Below are positions 11,774 through 24,599 of a DNA stretch of 60,000 bases, one piece after another. Under the pieces are notes generated by a model. That model searched no databases and was not told the DNA's origin. It saw only the letters and a program-made list of their open reading frames with translations. Origin of the DNA: Symsagittifera roscoffensis (Eukaryota; Xenacoelomorpha; Acoela; Convolutidae); NCBI RefSeq assembly GCF_963678635.1, contig NC_087067.1, positions 34,625,509 through 34,685,508 of the forward strand. Direction: 5' to 3'. Positions within the stretch are counted from its first letter, which is position 1; every line of letters starts with the position of its first letter. The translations under genes and the position numbers were made by a program.

Positions 11774-12180
11774 CCCTCCTCACAAAACAAGTCTCAAACA
11801 CACTTCCAGACACAGATTAACCATTCTACGCTATGTGCGATGCCTCCAACTTTGAAATTGGCGCAGCATTTTCACAATCACCTAAAGTTTCAACCAAAAT
11901 GAACCTTATATCATCGAGTTCAAGACTTTTTACACAAACAGAACTTGAACTCTTTACCCTTATGAGAGAATGTACCGCTATAAAGTATACAATGACAGAT
12001 TATGAAATCTTAATTCTTGTATCGAAACAGTTCTGTTCACAGATCATAGGCCAATAATTTTCCTATTCACTCAAAAACCAAATGAAAACCACAGAATTCA
12101 TAGATTTCAATTTATCCAAAGGAAATTTCCAAATCTACATTTAGTTTCAGAAACAAATTTTGGGTTGCTCAAAATTTTTA
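11774..12180 (+). pseudogene. RNase H remnant of E1
   Basis: The frame from 11833 reads YAMCDASNFEIGAA, then SRLFTQTELELFTLMREC, the start of a Ty3/gypsy RNase H (DAS motif, then the conserved Ser-Arg and Glu region). It is disrupted near 12030 by a frameshift just before the TDH motif (TTCACAGATCATAGG). The upstream RT is absent, so this is a relic. Confidence 0.75.
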
Positions 12181-13100
12181 CAATCCATATGCAACAATTT
12201 GAACAAAAGTTTTATACAGCGATTGCTTAATCACTCTTCTAAGAAAAAAATTCGTAGATAATGGTATCAATGCAATTAGGCGTTATGTGGCACTCAATCA
12301 TATACTTTTTCCAATGCTTATTATGCTTACACAACTTTTTACGAACGCTGGTTAGCAAAATTTGAACTACCAGAAACTCTTGTGACAGACAAGGTAATAG
12401 AATTTATTAATAATGAAACATAAATTTATGCCGCTTCTATATTATAAAACACAAACCTAGAAAAAGTGGACTCGTTGAAGGCATGAACCGTTCATTACAA
12501 GGCTACATCCGATGTAATATAAACAGAGTTTATAAAAACTACACCGAATGGTTCACAGACGTAACGTTATTACCATTAGCATATAATTCCCAAATCGCAA
12601 CAGTTCTTGGACGATCACCATATGATTAGTTTTTAACCAAAAACACGTAAGCCCATCAAATCCTCAAAACACGCACAAGTTTATTGTCAACTTAATAAAG
12701 ATTCAATTTGTTATATTCCATCAATTCAGACTCAAAACGAAGATCATTTTTATCATCCACAAATTTTAATTAGCATCTGAAACCCACACAAAATGGATAC
12801 TTAACAGGGATGAAAGAACACAATAGAATCTCTCGCAAAATCGCAACGAATTTATTACAAAGACAAAAAATGCAATCTCAAATGAATTCACAATTAACGC
12901 CAGCATCAGATCTAAAAATGGGAACAGTTTTTTTAATCCCAAATTTTATTACGCCAAATTAAATTTGGAAAAAATTACAACCTATCCAACAAGGATTCTT
13001 TCAAATAATCGAAAAACCTACAGATGTCACATATAAACTTATAGATCATAATAAAAAAGAAATAATAATACAGCATAGAACCCATCTTTTAGCATATTAC
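12180..13100 (+). pseudogene. Integrase remnant of E1
   Basis: Pieces of a retroviral-type integrase in several frames. They include LPETLVTDK around 12375 (second catalytic Asp in TD), GLVEGMNRSL around 12471 (catalytic Glu region) and a C-terminal GPY/F-like module near 12980-13090. Multiple stops and frameshifts are present and much of the zinc-binding N-terminus is missing. Confidence 0.65.
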
Positions 13101-13539
13101 CCGAAGGATTACACTCCCCGTTAATAAACACAATTATACTGCTTCAGAGGACTACATATCGTTGAAAACACCAGACAAAATAACGTAAAACAAAAAACAA
13201 CAAACTCTAATTATATATCCCAATCGTCAGATGTATCTCGACACGATTTATAAGACAAAACCCAAAAGAAATATATCAGAAACAAAGACTAAACCGTAAG
13301 CTACAAGAACAAATTCTTATACCCGAAATTAAAGAAATCAACGAAGAAAAAATCATAAAACCTTTATTCCAAAATCTAAAATTCTGACGAAAGTAGAATT
13401 TCAGAAATCCCGATGAGTAATTAAACAACATAAAAAAACATTTTTAATAAAACCTCAAAGTAAAAGTCAATGCTCAAAGTAGAGGTTATTGCATCTGGAC
13501 ATGGCTAGTTTATTACAACTATTCAATCTCCTCGTAAAA

Positions 13540-14768
13540 ATTTGTTCTGTAGGCATCATCTAATAGTGATTTGGGGTCATGAGTTTAAAAAAAAACGGTT
13601 AAGACTCAGTCAAACTCAACATTTTTAAGAGAATAACTCTCGTTTTGTTTTCAAAATTGCGTGAATATGTGTTTGGCACTTAAGTATTGTTCGTGCCAAA
13701 AGTTTCAAACATTTATTAGAAGCACAAAAAGATCTTACTTTTCTGAGGCGACTCTGTTGGCTGCTGCTCTGGTGCAGACTGTGTTCTTGCTCTTCTCCTC
13801 GTCCCTAATCGGTTCTTTCAGCTGGTCGTACTTCAAACAGCAACCATCGCAGCTCATCTCAATTATTGTTAGAAACTTGAAAGAAGTGTTGCATGTGAAT
13901 TTGTTTTCAGAAATGCAGCAGTTTATTTAACTCCTATACATCAGGCCAATTAGTTGCGATGACTTCCAGTAGTGCCTTGATGTTTTGACTTCTGCAGGTC
14001 AAGAAAAGGTCGCCTCTCCAACTTTCACCATGCACTATTATGATACCATAGTTTGCGATATATGTAATTCAAGTTTTATGTTAAATCTAAATGAGCGATG
14101 CAGATGCAAGCAGCAATATGCTCTAGTTTTTCGGCGAAGAGCTTTCTTGGGCCATAAACAGAACCTAAAACACACGTTCAACATCTTTCTGTTTATTTGA
14201 AAAGCAAAACGCTAGAATGCAAAATGTTTCCGTGCATTTTTTCATCAATCAAAAAAACGAAATAGAGTAAAAGCTCTTGATTGGCGCGGTTTTTTTTCAA
14301 ATCTGCAAACTTTTTTTCGCCTTTTTCATATGCGTTTTTTACCAGATAATCAACTGAGTTTTTTGCATCTCAAAAAATGTCACATCTCGACATTGCGTGT
14401 ATCGATTTGTGTCATAAAACACACGTGTTCAGCATGTTTCGGTGTCATATTTAATGTTTCAGTGTCGTATTTCAAAAATTAATGAAATATTTGAACAATT
14501 AGTGCACTATTTGAAGTACTGGTTTAATATCTGGTAAGCAATAACTACTGTAGCTGTTGCTTACCTACTAAACAATTGATTTCGATGCAATATTTAGCTG
14601 TTCTTTATCTTCTAAATACTTCGAAACATTCGTTTTATTTCAAAAGTCTTGATTATTAAGTCAAGCTATGTCGTGGAAAATTTTCTGTAAACATTATAAC
14701 ATTTCAAAGTTAACTAATGCGTGTATGTACCGCTACCGCGATTGAAACTGCACTAGTAACACTAGTAA
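13540..14768. repeat. Block A, copy 2
   Basis: A duplicate of 3545-4770 in direct orientation. It starts at TCTGTAGGCATCATCTAATAG, which is the end of the PAF-acetylhydrolase reading frame with its stop region, directly after the end of E1. The hydrolase itself is not repeated. Divergence from copy 1 is modest and spread evenly. Confidence 0.9.
13739..13991 (-). CDS. Two-exon antisense gene fragment, unknown function (copy 2)
   Basis: A duplicate of the 3743-3995 gene: exons 13940-13991 and 13739-13857, with GTATAG donor, TTCTAAC branch-like sequence and ATTGAG acceptor. Differences include F to C and Q to E in the second exon, H to Q in the first, and silent changes (GTC/GTA, AAT/AAC). The frame and both splice sites are kept, so selection may have acted on at least one copy after duplication. 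Function unknown. Confidence 0.4.
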
Positions 14769-15496
14769 CCCCGGGTTGACTAAAAAGGCTTATCATACAA
14801 TTTTCATTAATGGGAAATATTTTCATACAATTACGTACAGGAATTTGTATGAAATCTCTTTTATAAAAAGTTTTCCATATATGGAAATTTTATGATAGGT
14901 GTTTTTTTCATACACCAAAAAAGTTGTTTTTTGTTTCTAATTTTGTTTTCTGAAAAACTTTCGGTTCTGTTTGCTACCAATTAATAGTGACAAAGACCTT
15001 CTACAATGTCTAGAAACTACCTGAATTGTCTTCGAGCTGTCTTTCACAAATGACATAACAAAAGTAACAAACTTTTATTTTTTGGCAAAAGTTTTCAATA
15101 ATGATTATTTCAATTTTTGAATTTTCAAACTATCAGACATTCCTCAAGGCATGTATTAACACGCCATGCAAAAAAAAGAAAAAACCATTTTTATCGTATC
15201 CAGGACTACGTTATGCACACAAAAAAAATAAATTTTGCATGAAAAAAAATTTTTCGGAAACTGTTTGCTTGCATACAAAATTCGATTCGAGGTTGAAAAA
15301 AGACAAAAAAAATTTTGGGGCAAATTTTCAAAATCACTTGGAAAATGTTTTGTCGCCATCAAAAAATGCCAATCATACAATTTCCATATCTGGAAATTGT
15401 ATGGCAAGCATTTTCTCCAGACACTTGATGCATGAACTTGTATGATAATGATTTTTGTTGTATTGATTTGTATGATAAGCATTTTCGACTCACTTT
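14769..15496. mobile_element. Block B, copy 3 (3' end truncated)
   Basis: Starts with CCCCGGGTTGAC and repeats the TTATCATACAA hairpin motifs. It is more diverged from copies 1 and 2 than they are from each other. Its right inverted end is missing: the sequence changes at about 15485-15496 (GATAAGCATTTTCGACTC) to element E2. Two mutually antisense ORFs of 114 codons here come from the inverted repeats and are not genes. Confidence 0.7.
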
Positions 15497-15582
15497 CCAA
15501 CTCTTATCAACGACCCAGGACTAATAGAAAATTTTGGTAAAACTAACCATTTCAAATTTGATAAACAGTGAAAAACTTCGGT

Positions 15583-16298
15583 TTCACATCCTTCACTTGA
15601 TCCACTCCTTTTAGTTGACCCAGGCTAAAACAATTTTAAATGTAGCAATATCCAATATAGTATCTAACGGTCTACTTGTGTTCTTATTATACCTGAACCT
15701 TGCGGATTGATTCCTAATCTCCAAACCTCAATCACAAAAAAACCATCCTAAGTAAGATGAGTAAAATTTTTCTAAAATAAATCTTAGCCACCGAGAAGGT
15801 AAAACATCATTCTAACGAATTGATATAATTTCTCTCCCAGCAACCTCGACAACCTATGCACCAAGTTAAGATAACCTTCCAACAAATGAAAAGACCAACA
15901 GTTTAGGAATTAAATATTCCAACACCTGTATTTTGCAACTTTCACATCCTTCACTTGAGCCACTCCTTTTAGTTGACCCAGGCTAAAACAATTTTAAATG
16001 TAGCAATATCCAATATAGTATCTAACGGTCTACTTGTGTTCTTATTATACCTGAACCTTGCGGATTGATTCCTAATCTCCAAACCTCAATCACAAAAAAA
16101 CCATCCTAAGTAAGATGAGTAAAATTTTTCTAAAATAAATCTTAGCCACCGAGAAGGTAAAACATCATTCTAACGAATTGATATAATTTCTCTCCCAGCA
16201 ACCTCGACAACCTATGCACCAAGTTAAGATAACCTTCCAACAAATGAAAAGACCAACAGTTTAGGAATTAAATATTCCAACACCTGTATTTTGCAACT
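15583..16298. repeat. Near-perfect 358-bp tandem duplication in the E2 leader
   Basis: 15583-15940 is repeated at 15941-16298 with only one difference noticed (TTGATCC versus TTGAGCC). E1 has a single copy of this region (about 7925-8275). This is either a very recent duplication or an assembly artefact. Confidence 0.9.
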
Positions 16299-16743
16299 TA
16301 TTTGAAGAGATAATTTAGGCAACAAAGAAACAATTATACTCCACAATTTTTTAATCGAAAGATTTGACCTGGTAATTAAACCACATTTAGAAAAAATAGG
16401 ATATATCAGATTAAAAAAAAAACAAACAAGAAAAAAGGCAATTAAAACAAAACAAAACAAAACAAATTATAGAACGAAAACTTTCCCAGACACGAAATGC
16501 AGTTTGGGGATCCGACGCAACTACAATACAAAAACTTCAGGACCTAAAAGACTCAATCGACGAAAATAACCCTATAAACTACCAAACAAATTCTGAATCA
16601 GAATCCACAATACCATCATCAAAATAGGTAAAAGCAGAATAAATAACTCATACTTTCGTAAACCGGTACGAATATAGAATTGTAATCCACAACTAAGACA
16701 CATTGAAAATTACACGTTAACCGTATTACAACACAGAAAGAAA

Positions 16744-17076
16744 ATGATACAATACGACGAAAGTTTTGACGATGATTCTACTCTTCCCTCCGTCAGTCAA
16801 TCGCAAAGCGACCACGCTAAAGGACAAGTACAGTTTTGCCATAATCTAATTGCAAATTTGTTCGAAAAACGAAAAAGCCCATGTAACCATGAAATTCCTG
16901 AATTAATAATCAGAAGTCAAATACTTGAGCACTATCTACCAGGCATTATTAATATCACCTCATATTACGGAATGTTTACTTTTGAAATTTTACTACACAA
17001 ACAAATCAAACACCACATCGAATACAAACAAATTACATGGACCTATATTTCTCAAAATTTTTCACAGAATTTTTGA
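16744..17076 (+). pseudogene. Leader ORF remnant of E2
   Basis: An open frame of 110 codons starting MIQYDESFDDDSTLP, with a degraded counterpart in E1 at about 8733. It lies upstream of gag. The acidic N-terminus and the later helical region match no domain I can name. It could be an extra ORF of the element or the first part of its gag. Confidence 0.4.
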
Positions 17077-17855
17077 AAAAAATTCAAAATCAAAGTTCAC
17101 AACAAGCAAGCTCAATTTTCACATACGACTCTTTCTCCATCATTTATGGTTACATTTCGATTTTGGACTTGTACATCTCGACATGCAATAGTGGGGCAAA
17201 AAACAAACTCTACATGTAATCTGCACAGCAAGAAAAAGCTTCCGACCACAAACATCAGATGATGAAACTATTTTAGCAGACCAAACAGATTATAACTGGG
17301 AACCTGAAAAGTCTCATCTTTTATATATCAAAATACGTAACGATAATTAAATGCAGCAATCGCCACTGTCTCCGTACACAAAGATTGTTTAAGAGTAACT
17401 CAACTCACCAATGATACAACACCCTTAAAATATAACACAAAATTTAATGATAGAACAAGTAAAAAAAGTTTAAATTCAACATTTATATATTTACCCAGAA
17501 AACCCTTAATGGTACTAGAAATCTGACACAACAAGTAATTCAATCCCCATTGCCCTTTATAATCGAAGACATAGTCTAAATAAAACCTACAACATCATAA
17601 CTAAGTATCTTTCCTATTCTTCTAACACTCACAACACCACATAATAAAAAAACCCTTCCCACAAATAACAATACAATCAACTGTCAAACAATTCGTTGTT
17701 CCAAATTATTCTCACATAGATTAATATCTAAAGGCCAATAACTAAAACGCGACAATCTAACGAACACAAACACGCAATTAGATGTAAGTTCGCAAAACAT
17801 AACTATAAATTTCGCAAAAAAAAAGAAATATTGACACCCCAATAACAAAATCTTT

Positions 17856-19215
17856 TTGCCCAACGCGACAACAACCACAAGAACATTACTATACTCAACA
17901 GATGCCACAACCAGTTTCCCAGTCAGTATCCAACAAATTCCCAGTCGATATCCAAGAAATCCAACAAACAAACAATTCACAAGAAGTCAACCACACTATT
18001 CCGAGGACGAAGATTACTTCAATCAAAATCGAAAACAATACAAAAGTATCAAACGAAAAAATATTTGGAATAATATTGGCCAACCGCATAACATTTATCA
18101 GTCAGATGCTTTTGAACACTAAATGAACTCAGAGCAAATACGACAAACACAACAACCTCTTCCTGAGCGACAAAAATTGGCGGGATCAAAAAACCACATG
18201 CAATCAGAAAACCATTACTCAAAGTTATCAAAACATTCTAATGCAAATTGAAATTCCGTTACCATATATAATTAAAAAACACGAAATTACAAAAACCCAA
18301 ATTACAAACTTTACACAATTACCAAATGCAGCAGTATCACTTCAAATGACAATGAAATCATACCTTATGGGTGGATCATCTATTACATCTAATAAACCAC
18401 TTATAGGTGTTCTCAGGAACAGACCCTGATTATTTCAATAGAAGACTACCTAAATGCAGTCACAGCAAATTTAATTTTAAAGATAGGTCCAGAACTAGTC
18501 AATATACCGCTTCATTAGAATTTGATACATAGGCTCACAGCATTTATTCAAACTACTCTTGATTCAAGCTCAAAAAAGGTTTTCAGTCCTACCTACAGAA
18601 ATTGTTTGTGATTTAACACAATTCACACATGTGTTTTTAAAAGTGTTCGACTCTGAAAAAAAATAACAACACAAAAGAATTGTCCAAACGAAACGATAAA
18701 ACAACTCGCAGTAAGAATTGAAACCCTAGTACAAAACGCATTTTCTCCAAAAACACAAGATAACAAAAACACGAAAATGACCAAAATTTCAATGATGACC
18801 CTTACACAACAAATATACCAAATAGCAAAAAAGGGAGCATCACACCTATCATCAACCGGAGAACCCAATATAAGTTTTAGAAAATAGTAAATAAACTAGA
18901 ACAAGCTGAAATCTCAATGAAAATAGATTAAACAGAAAATTCAAAACTACAATATAAAAACAACATCCAAATAACAACTTCACAAATAAATAATATCCAA
19001 GACTCTGTTAACGAATTAGCAGAAAAAATTACTCAAATATGAAACATTTTTGAAAAAAACCGAATTTCAGAGACAAACATCATTCAAAAAATGATGCAAT
19101 TTTTTGTTCGCAGATTTGGACATAGCAATGCTGATAGCAGACAAAAACAACAGGACAACGCCAATAGACCACAAAAACACAGAGAACCAAGGGAATATTT
19201 TCATCCATACATAAA
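17856..19215 (+). pseudogene. Gag remnant of E2
   Basis: Frames around 17856-18126 correspond to the gag N-terminus (Gln/Asn/Ser-rich). From about 18410, GTDPDY and VLPTEIVCD pieces match the capsid core of E1. The zinc-knuckle region near 19090-19140 is frameshifted, but HSNADSRQKQ still shows Ser where the last Cys ligand belongs. Multiple stops throughout. Confidence 0.6.
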
Positions 19216-19913
19216 AAAAAGATCAAAGTTTACAAAACAAATGGGTTCAAAGTAACAACAGCTCAGAAAAACAACTTCCAGATAGTTATAATAATAACAG
19301 ATCACAGGGAACTCTAGGAATAGATACTATTCCAATGACCGTTCAAGAAGTTCTCCAAACAATCGAAGTCGAAATTGTTCGAATAGTAGATCACAAAACT
19401 AATCCAACAATAGATCAAATTATAAAAATTACGATAAAGAAACCCGTGAAAATTGTAGAAATAGAGACAACAACTACCAAAACAGATAAAGAAACTATTC
19501 GCAATCATCACATCAAATAGTTTTTAATTTTCAATCAAAACGATAGAAGCAGTACAACAAAACATCAAAAAAAAAGATTAAATACAATTTACAGATTAAA
19601 CAAGTTCAGACCCCCCAGGTGTCGACAATACAGAAACTTCAGAACTACAGCTGAATCACATTCACTATGAAACCACAGATGACAAAAAAGATACAGAAAA
19701 CACACTTATTGTTAACATACTCAAAAAAGAAATTGAATATGAAACACCAACTGATTCGAATTGATACCAAATGAAATTATTAGTTCTAATCCCCAAGAAT
19801 CAGATAATGATCAAGAAACAACAATTTATACCACACAAACAGTTGAAAACAAATCCAATATGAACAACATATACCAAAACACAACAACTAAAATATCACC
19901 CACAAAAAAACTA

Positions 19914-20180
19914 GCACAACCCCACTACTCCTAGAAAGCCCGAAAAGCAGAAACATCCATTCACCAGATCTTGAAATAGATCTTTTAATTGAATCTGGCG
20001 GAGAATCAAACGTTATTAAAATCACTATATTGAAGGAAATTCAAACTCTACATTCAAAACTTTTCCCTTCCAAAATCTCAACTAAACCAGCCACTGCACA
20101 AGGTCGCGACTCTAAAAAATTATGAAAGTTTTAACTATTTCTTATTCCAACTCGAACAATGAAACAAAACAAATTTTTAC
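19914..20180 (+). pseudogene. Protease region, first copy in E2
   Basis: A retropepsin-like aspartic protease fragment. The frame at about 19978 reads DLLIESGGESNVI, where family members have D-S/T-G at the active site, so the catalytic Asp is replaced by Glu. The frame is broken soon after (GGTCGCGACTCT, with 2 extra bases compared with the other two copies). Confidence 0.6.
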
Positions 20181-20881
20181 AAAAACTCTTTAAGCAAATA
20201 TTGCACATAACAGACATAAAACACAATTTCGTTGGAATCCCAGTTATTACTAAATAGATCCCAAGTATCAACATCTTAAATAGTAAATTCAACAGCAAAG
20301 ACAAAAATACAAAACTAAATAATACATCTTCAACATTCTTCCAAAGATTAAACAAGCAACCCCCATTTTCTCAAAATTTTGTCCTTAATATAACCAACAA
20401 CGAAAGCATCTAAAACCATTATCAGGATATGTAATGATTTTTATACTAACCAAGTACATCAATATAAACCAGATCAAAACAAACAAAAGCTATATATGTC
20501 TGATCTTGAATTCAAACTAATTCACAAATTTTCTAGAGTAACGATTTCGCCTATCAAATACGGTAAAGATACAAACACAAGTGTAAACTCCCTAGATGTA
20601 TACAACAAATCATCAAGTAGAATTACATTACCTTTAAAACTTCTAGGATAATTCAAAACAAATACAAATATAACGTTTCCACTTTATAGGAAAGTGTATT
20701 CAAATTAATAATAATCTGATTTTACTAGAAATTTGTGAATCAAAAATTCTTAATGAAGACTTTTCTATTGATAATATTACAAATGGCTCAAAAAAAACAG
20801 GAGTTGTTTCACGAAAACCCCTTCTTTTAAGCCGACATTTCAGATCTCAAAAAACACAAACAAGCAACAAAAAAACATTCA

Positions 20882-21770
20882 ATGATGTTGAATTTTCAAC
20901 ATTCTCAAATCAATCAGCAAAGATTTGAACAATTAGCAGAATTTTTGTTGAAATATCCCATGGTTTATGTCCCATCTAAAAATGAGCCTGATGCAGTTTT
21001 CAAGAAACCACTAGCAAGTAGAGAACCAATTTACTTACAAGATAAAGTAAACAGACTCCTAGACATTCTCGAACAAAACAAAATTATCTCACCAGTAAAC
21101 AAAGAACAACAACCGAAGGGAAATACTTTTATCAACCCCTTTATTATTCTCGCTAAAGGCGAAACATTAAAAATCGTTCTAGATGTATGATACCTCAAAT
21201 CCCCAATTGATGAATCAAAAAGCAAATTGCCTGAAGAACCAATACACTTAATACTCACAAAGATAAATGGACAGTACTATACTACTGCTGAAAAGAAAAA
21301 TCCCGTCGACTAACACATTTCGTTATTGGAACTCAACAATACGAAATCAATAGACTATTCTATGGTATATTCATAGGACCAGCAGCTTTTTCAGCAGTTA
21401 TGAGTGAAAACTTACACTTTTGAAGATGTTTTCATACCATCACAAACAAAACAAGAAATTTTTAAACTATTAGATCTTTATCACCATATCTTAATGAAAG
21501 AAAACATGAAACAGCCCGAGATAAATGTATTTTTTTCTTACACGTGTAAATTTCCTTGAACACATCAGTGAAGGCGCCACAATTACACCTTTAGAATCAC
21601 AAGTAAATTCAATATTAAAACTCCAACCACCATATAATAACAAAATCCAAGATTTTTGTATTGCTAAACTTTTTGAGTGAATACGTTCAAAATTGCAACT
21701 ATATCTAAGACCAATTTATAATATTCTTCAACAACAAAAAAAAATTTTTTTGAATGGACTTTAGAGGATC
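20882..21770 (+). pseudogene. Reverse transcriptase remnant of E2
   Basis: Opens with a 102-codon frame (20882-21190) holding the N-terminal part of a Ty3/gypsy RT: LLDILEQNKIISPVN, then NPFIILAKGETLKIVLDV, matching the conserved fingers region. Downstream of the TGA at 21188 the similarity continues in broken frames (INGQYYTT and later pieces). No intact catalytic YxDD box was found. This is the only RT copy in the window. Confidence 0.65.
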
Positions 21771-22258
21771 AAAAACGCTTTGAGGTAATAAAAACCCTCC
21801 TCACAGAATAAGTGTCAAACACAAATCCAGATCCAGATCAACGATTCTACGCTATGTGCAATGCCTCCAACTTTGGAATTGGCGCCGCAATTTCAAAATC
21901 ACATAAAGGTTCAAATAAAATGACTCTTATATCATCAAATTCAAGACTTTTTACACAAAAAGAACTTAAACTATTTACCCTTATGAGAGAATGTACAGCT
22001 ATAAATTATACATTAACGGAATACGAATTCTTAATTTTTGTATCAAAACATCAAACAGTTCTCTTCACAGATCATAAGCCAATAATTTTCCTATTCACTC
22101 AAAAACCAAATCCAAACCACAGATTTCATAGATTTCAACTTATCCTAATAAAATTTCCAAATCTACATAAAGTTTTGACAGCAAGCAAAGCCTTTACTTT
22201 ACCAGATGCAATTCGGAACACACCTCCAGAACTGGTAAAACGAAAAAAAAAACTGTAG
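21771..22258 (+). pseudogene. RNase H remnant of E2, first copy
   Basis: A 148-codon open frame (21812-22258) with MCNASNFGIGAA (the catalytic DAS motif reads NAS), SRLFTQKELKLFTLMREC, VLFTDHKPIIFLF and a C-terminal linker. It is the best preserved piece of pol. The first active-site Asp is replaced by Asn, so it would be inactive even if expressed. Confidence 0.8.
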
Positions 22259-23020
22259 AAATATCAGAAAATCTAAAAATTTTCTTTGGAAAAGACAAAA
22301 CATCACCACGATTAGAATGTAAATACGCAGTAAAAACTGACTCTGACACTACGCAAATAGAAGACACTTTCCCCTACTCTGACACTACGCACTTCAGTAC
22401 ACTTTCTATTATATCCTGAATGTCAACACAACCACTATGAAGTAGTAATATTATGAAAAAGTACGTTTAAACCACTATCATACTCATCATGAATGAAAAA
22501 CAATACACAACAAAAGACAACTAATTATAAAACACAAACGAAATTTTTTATTCCCGTTATTAGAAAAGGAAAACTTAACAGACGTCATTAATTTACCAGC
22601 CCCTCCCCAATTCCGATTCAAACCAAAAAAACACAATCAATAAGATATTCAATTTACAAGACCCCCTGGTAATATACCTCTCTCAAAAATTGAAATTCAA
22701 AACATTTTTCTTACAAAAGCCGAAAAATGACACCTAAATATTACAATAAAACAAAATCTTGACCTTGTCATCCAACAACATAAACCATGGCAACAAAAAT
22801 TAAACAAAACCAATGAAACCTGACATCGTTTTGGGAATTAAAACCTTACTTCAATATTTCCGAAATTTTTATAGTACGACGATAGTAAAACACTGATCTC
22901 TAAGAATATCACACTTCTGAAAAAAAAGTACCCTGCCTCCCATTAAGCCTTTTTTTAATTGCATTTCACAATTGCATTTCAATAATTGCAACCCTCCTAA
23001 GAAGAAAATTATTATCACCC
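22259..23020 (+). pseudogene. RNase H-integrase linker and truncated integrase N-terminus, first copy
   Basis: Sequence homologous to 24040-24860: linker (LEKENLTDVINLPAPP-type frame near 22570-22620), then the start of the integrase region (about 22920). It breaks off at AACCCTCCTAAGAAGAAAATTATT, where the second protease-bearing unit begins (ATCACCCACAAAAGAAAA). Confidence 0.6.
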
Positions 23021-23040
23021 ACAAAAGAAAAAGAAACTAG

Positions 23041-23305
23041 GACAATCCCACTACTCCTAGAAAGCCCGAAAAGCAGAAACATTCATTCACCAGATCTTGA
23101 AACAGATCTTTTAATTGAATCTGGCGGAGAATCAAATGTTATTAACATCACTATATGGAAAGAAATTCAAACTCTACATCCAAAACTTTTCCCTTCCAAA
23201 ATCTCAAGTAAACCAGCCGCTGCACAAGGTGCGACTCTAAAAAATTATGGAAGTTTTTACTATTTCTTATTCCAACTCGAAGAATGGAACAAAACAAATT
23301 TTTAA
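23041..23305 (+). pseudogene. Protease region, second copy in E2
   Basis: Repeats 19914-20180. DLLIESGGESNVINITIW is open here and runs to a TAA at about 23305. It again has Glu at the catalytic Asp position. It follows the novel junction at about 23018. Confidence 0.65.
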
Positions 23306-23752
23306 ACAAATATTGCACATAACAGACATAAAAGACAATATCGTTGGAATCCCAGTTATTACTAAGTAGATCCCAAGTATGAATATCTTATATAGTAAAT
23401 TAAGCAGCAAAGACAAAAATACAAAACTAAATAATTCATCTTCAACATTCTTCCAAAGATTAAACAAGCAACCCCCATTTTCTCAAAGTTCTGTCCTTTA
23501 TATAACCAACAACAGAAGCATCTAAAACCATTATCGGCATATGTAATGATTTTTCTATTAACCAAGTACATCAATATAAACCTGATCAAAACAAACAAAA
23601 GCTATTTATGTCCAATCTTGAGTTCAAACTAATTCATAATTTTTTTAGAGTAACGACTTCGCCTATCAAATAAACTAAAGATACACACACAAGTGTAATA
23701 TCCTTACATGTATACAACAAATCATCATGTAAAATTACACTACCTTTAGGAC

Positions 23753-24560
23753 TTTTCCTATTCACTCAAAAACCAAATCCAAACCACAGATTTCATAGAA
23801 TTCAACTTATCCTAATAAAATTTCCAAATCTACATAAAGTTTTGACAGCAAGCAAAGCCCTTACTTTACCAGATACACTTCGGAACACACCACCAGAACT
23901 GGTAAAACGAAAAACAACTGTAGAAGTACCAGAAAATCTAAAAATTTTCTTTGGAAAAGACAAAACATCACCACGATTAGAATGTGAATACGCAGTAAAA
24001 ACTGACTCTGACACTACGCAAATAAAAGACACTTTCCCCTAATGTGACACTACGCACTTTAGTACTTTTTCCATTATATCCTGATTGTCAACACAACCAC
24101 TATGAAGTAGTAATATTATGAAAAAGTACGTTTAAACCACTATCATACTCATCATGAATGAAAAACAATACACAACAAAAGACATCTAATTATAAAACAC
24201 ACCGAAATATTTTATTCCCGTTATTAGAAAAGGAAAACTTAACAGACGTCATTAATTTACCAGCCCCTCCCCAATTCCGATTCAAACCAAAAAAAAACAA
24301 TCAATTAGATATTCAATTTACAAGACCCCCTGGTAATATACCTCTCTCAAAAATTGAAATTCAAAACATTTTTCTTACAAAAGCCAAAAAAATGACACCT
24401 AAATATTACAATAAAACCTTGTCATCCAACAACATAAACCATGGCAACAAAAATGAAACAAAACCAATGAAACCTGACATCGTTTTGGGAATTAAAACCT
24501 TACTTCAATATTTCCGAAATTTTTATAGTACGACGATCAACGAAAACACTGATCTCTAAG
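23753..24560 (+). pseudogene. RNase H tail and linker, second copy in E2
   Basis: At about 23753 the sequence jumps from the post-protease region (CTTTAGGACTT) directly into the RNase H tail (TTCCTATTCACTCAAAAACC), skipping the RT. Frames 23842-24042 and 24158-24559 continue through the linker that precedes integrase. Confidence 0.65.
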
Positions 24561-24599
24561 AATATCACACTTCTGAAAAAAAAGTACCCTGCCTCCCAT

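Larger units (their letters stand above)
7843..13535 (+). mobile_element. Decayed Ty3/gypsy-type retroelement E1 (internally deleted)
   Basis: Aligned along its length with E2 (15497-27390), with gag, RNase H and integrase remnants in that order on the plus strand. A single deletion near 11741 joins the end of the gag region directly to sequence just upstream of RNase H, removing protease and RT. Every frame is full of stops, so it is inactive. No terminal repeats, primer-binding site or polypurine tract could be fixed. At the right edge it abuts block A copy 2. Confidence 0.8.

Noticed and set aside
7260-13540. Long terminal repeats of E1 and E2
   Set aside because: I compared the 5' and 3' flanks of each element and found no matching direct repeat of useful length, so none is annotated.
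15101-15500. Two opposing 114-codon ORFs
   Set aside because: They arise from the inverted-repeat structure of the block B element and match no protein.
22990-23060. Integrase-protease fusion frame as a novel protein
   Set aside because: The junction is a DNA rearrangement joining the integrase region to the upstream protease region of a dead element, with inactivating changes on both sides.
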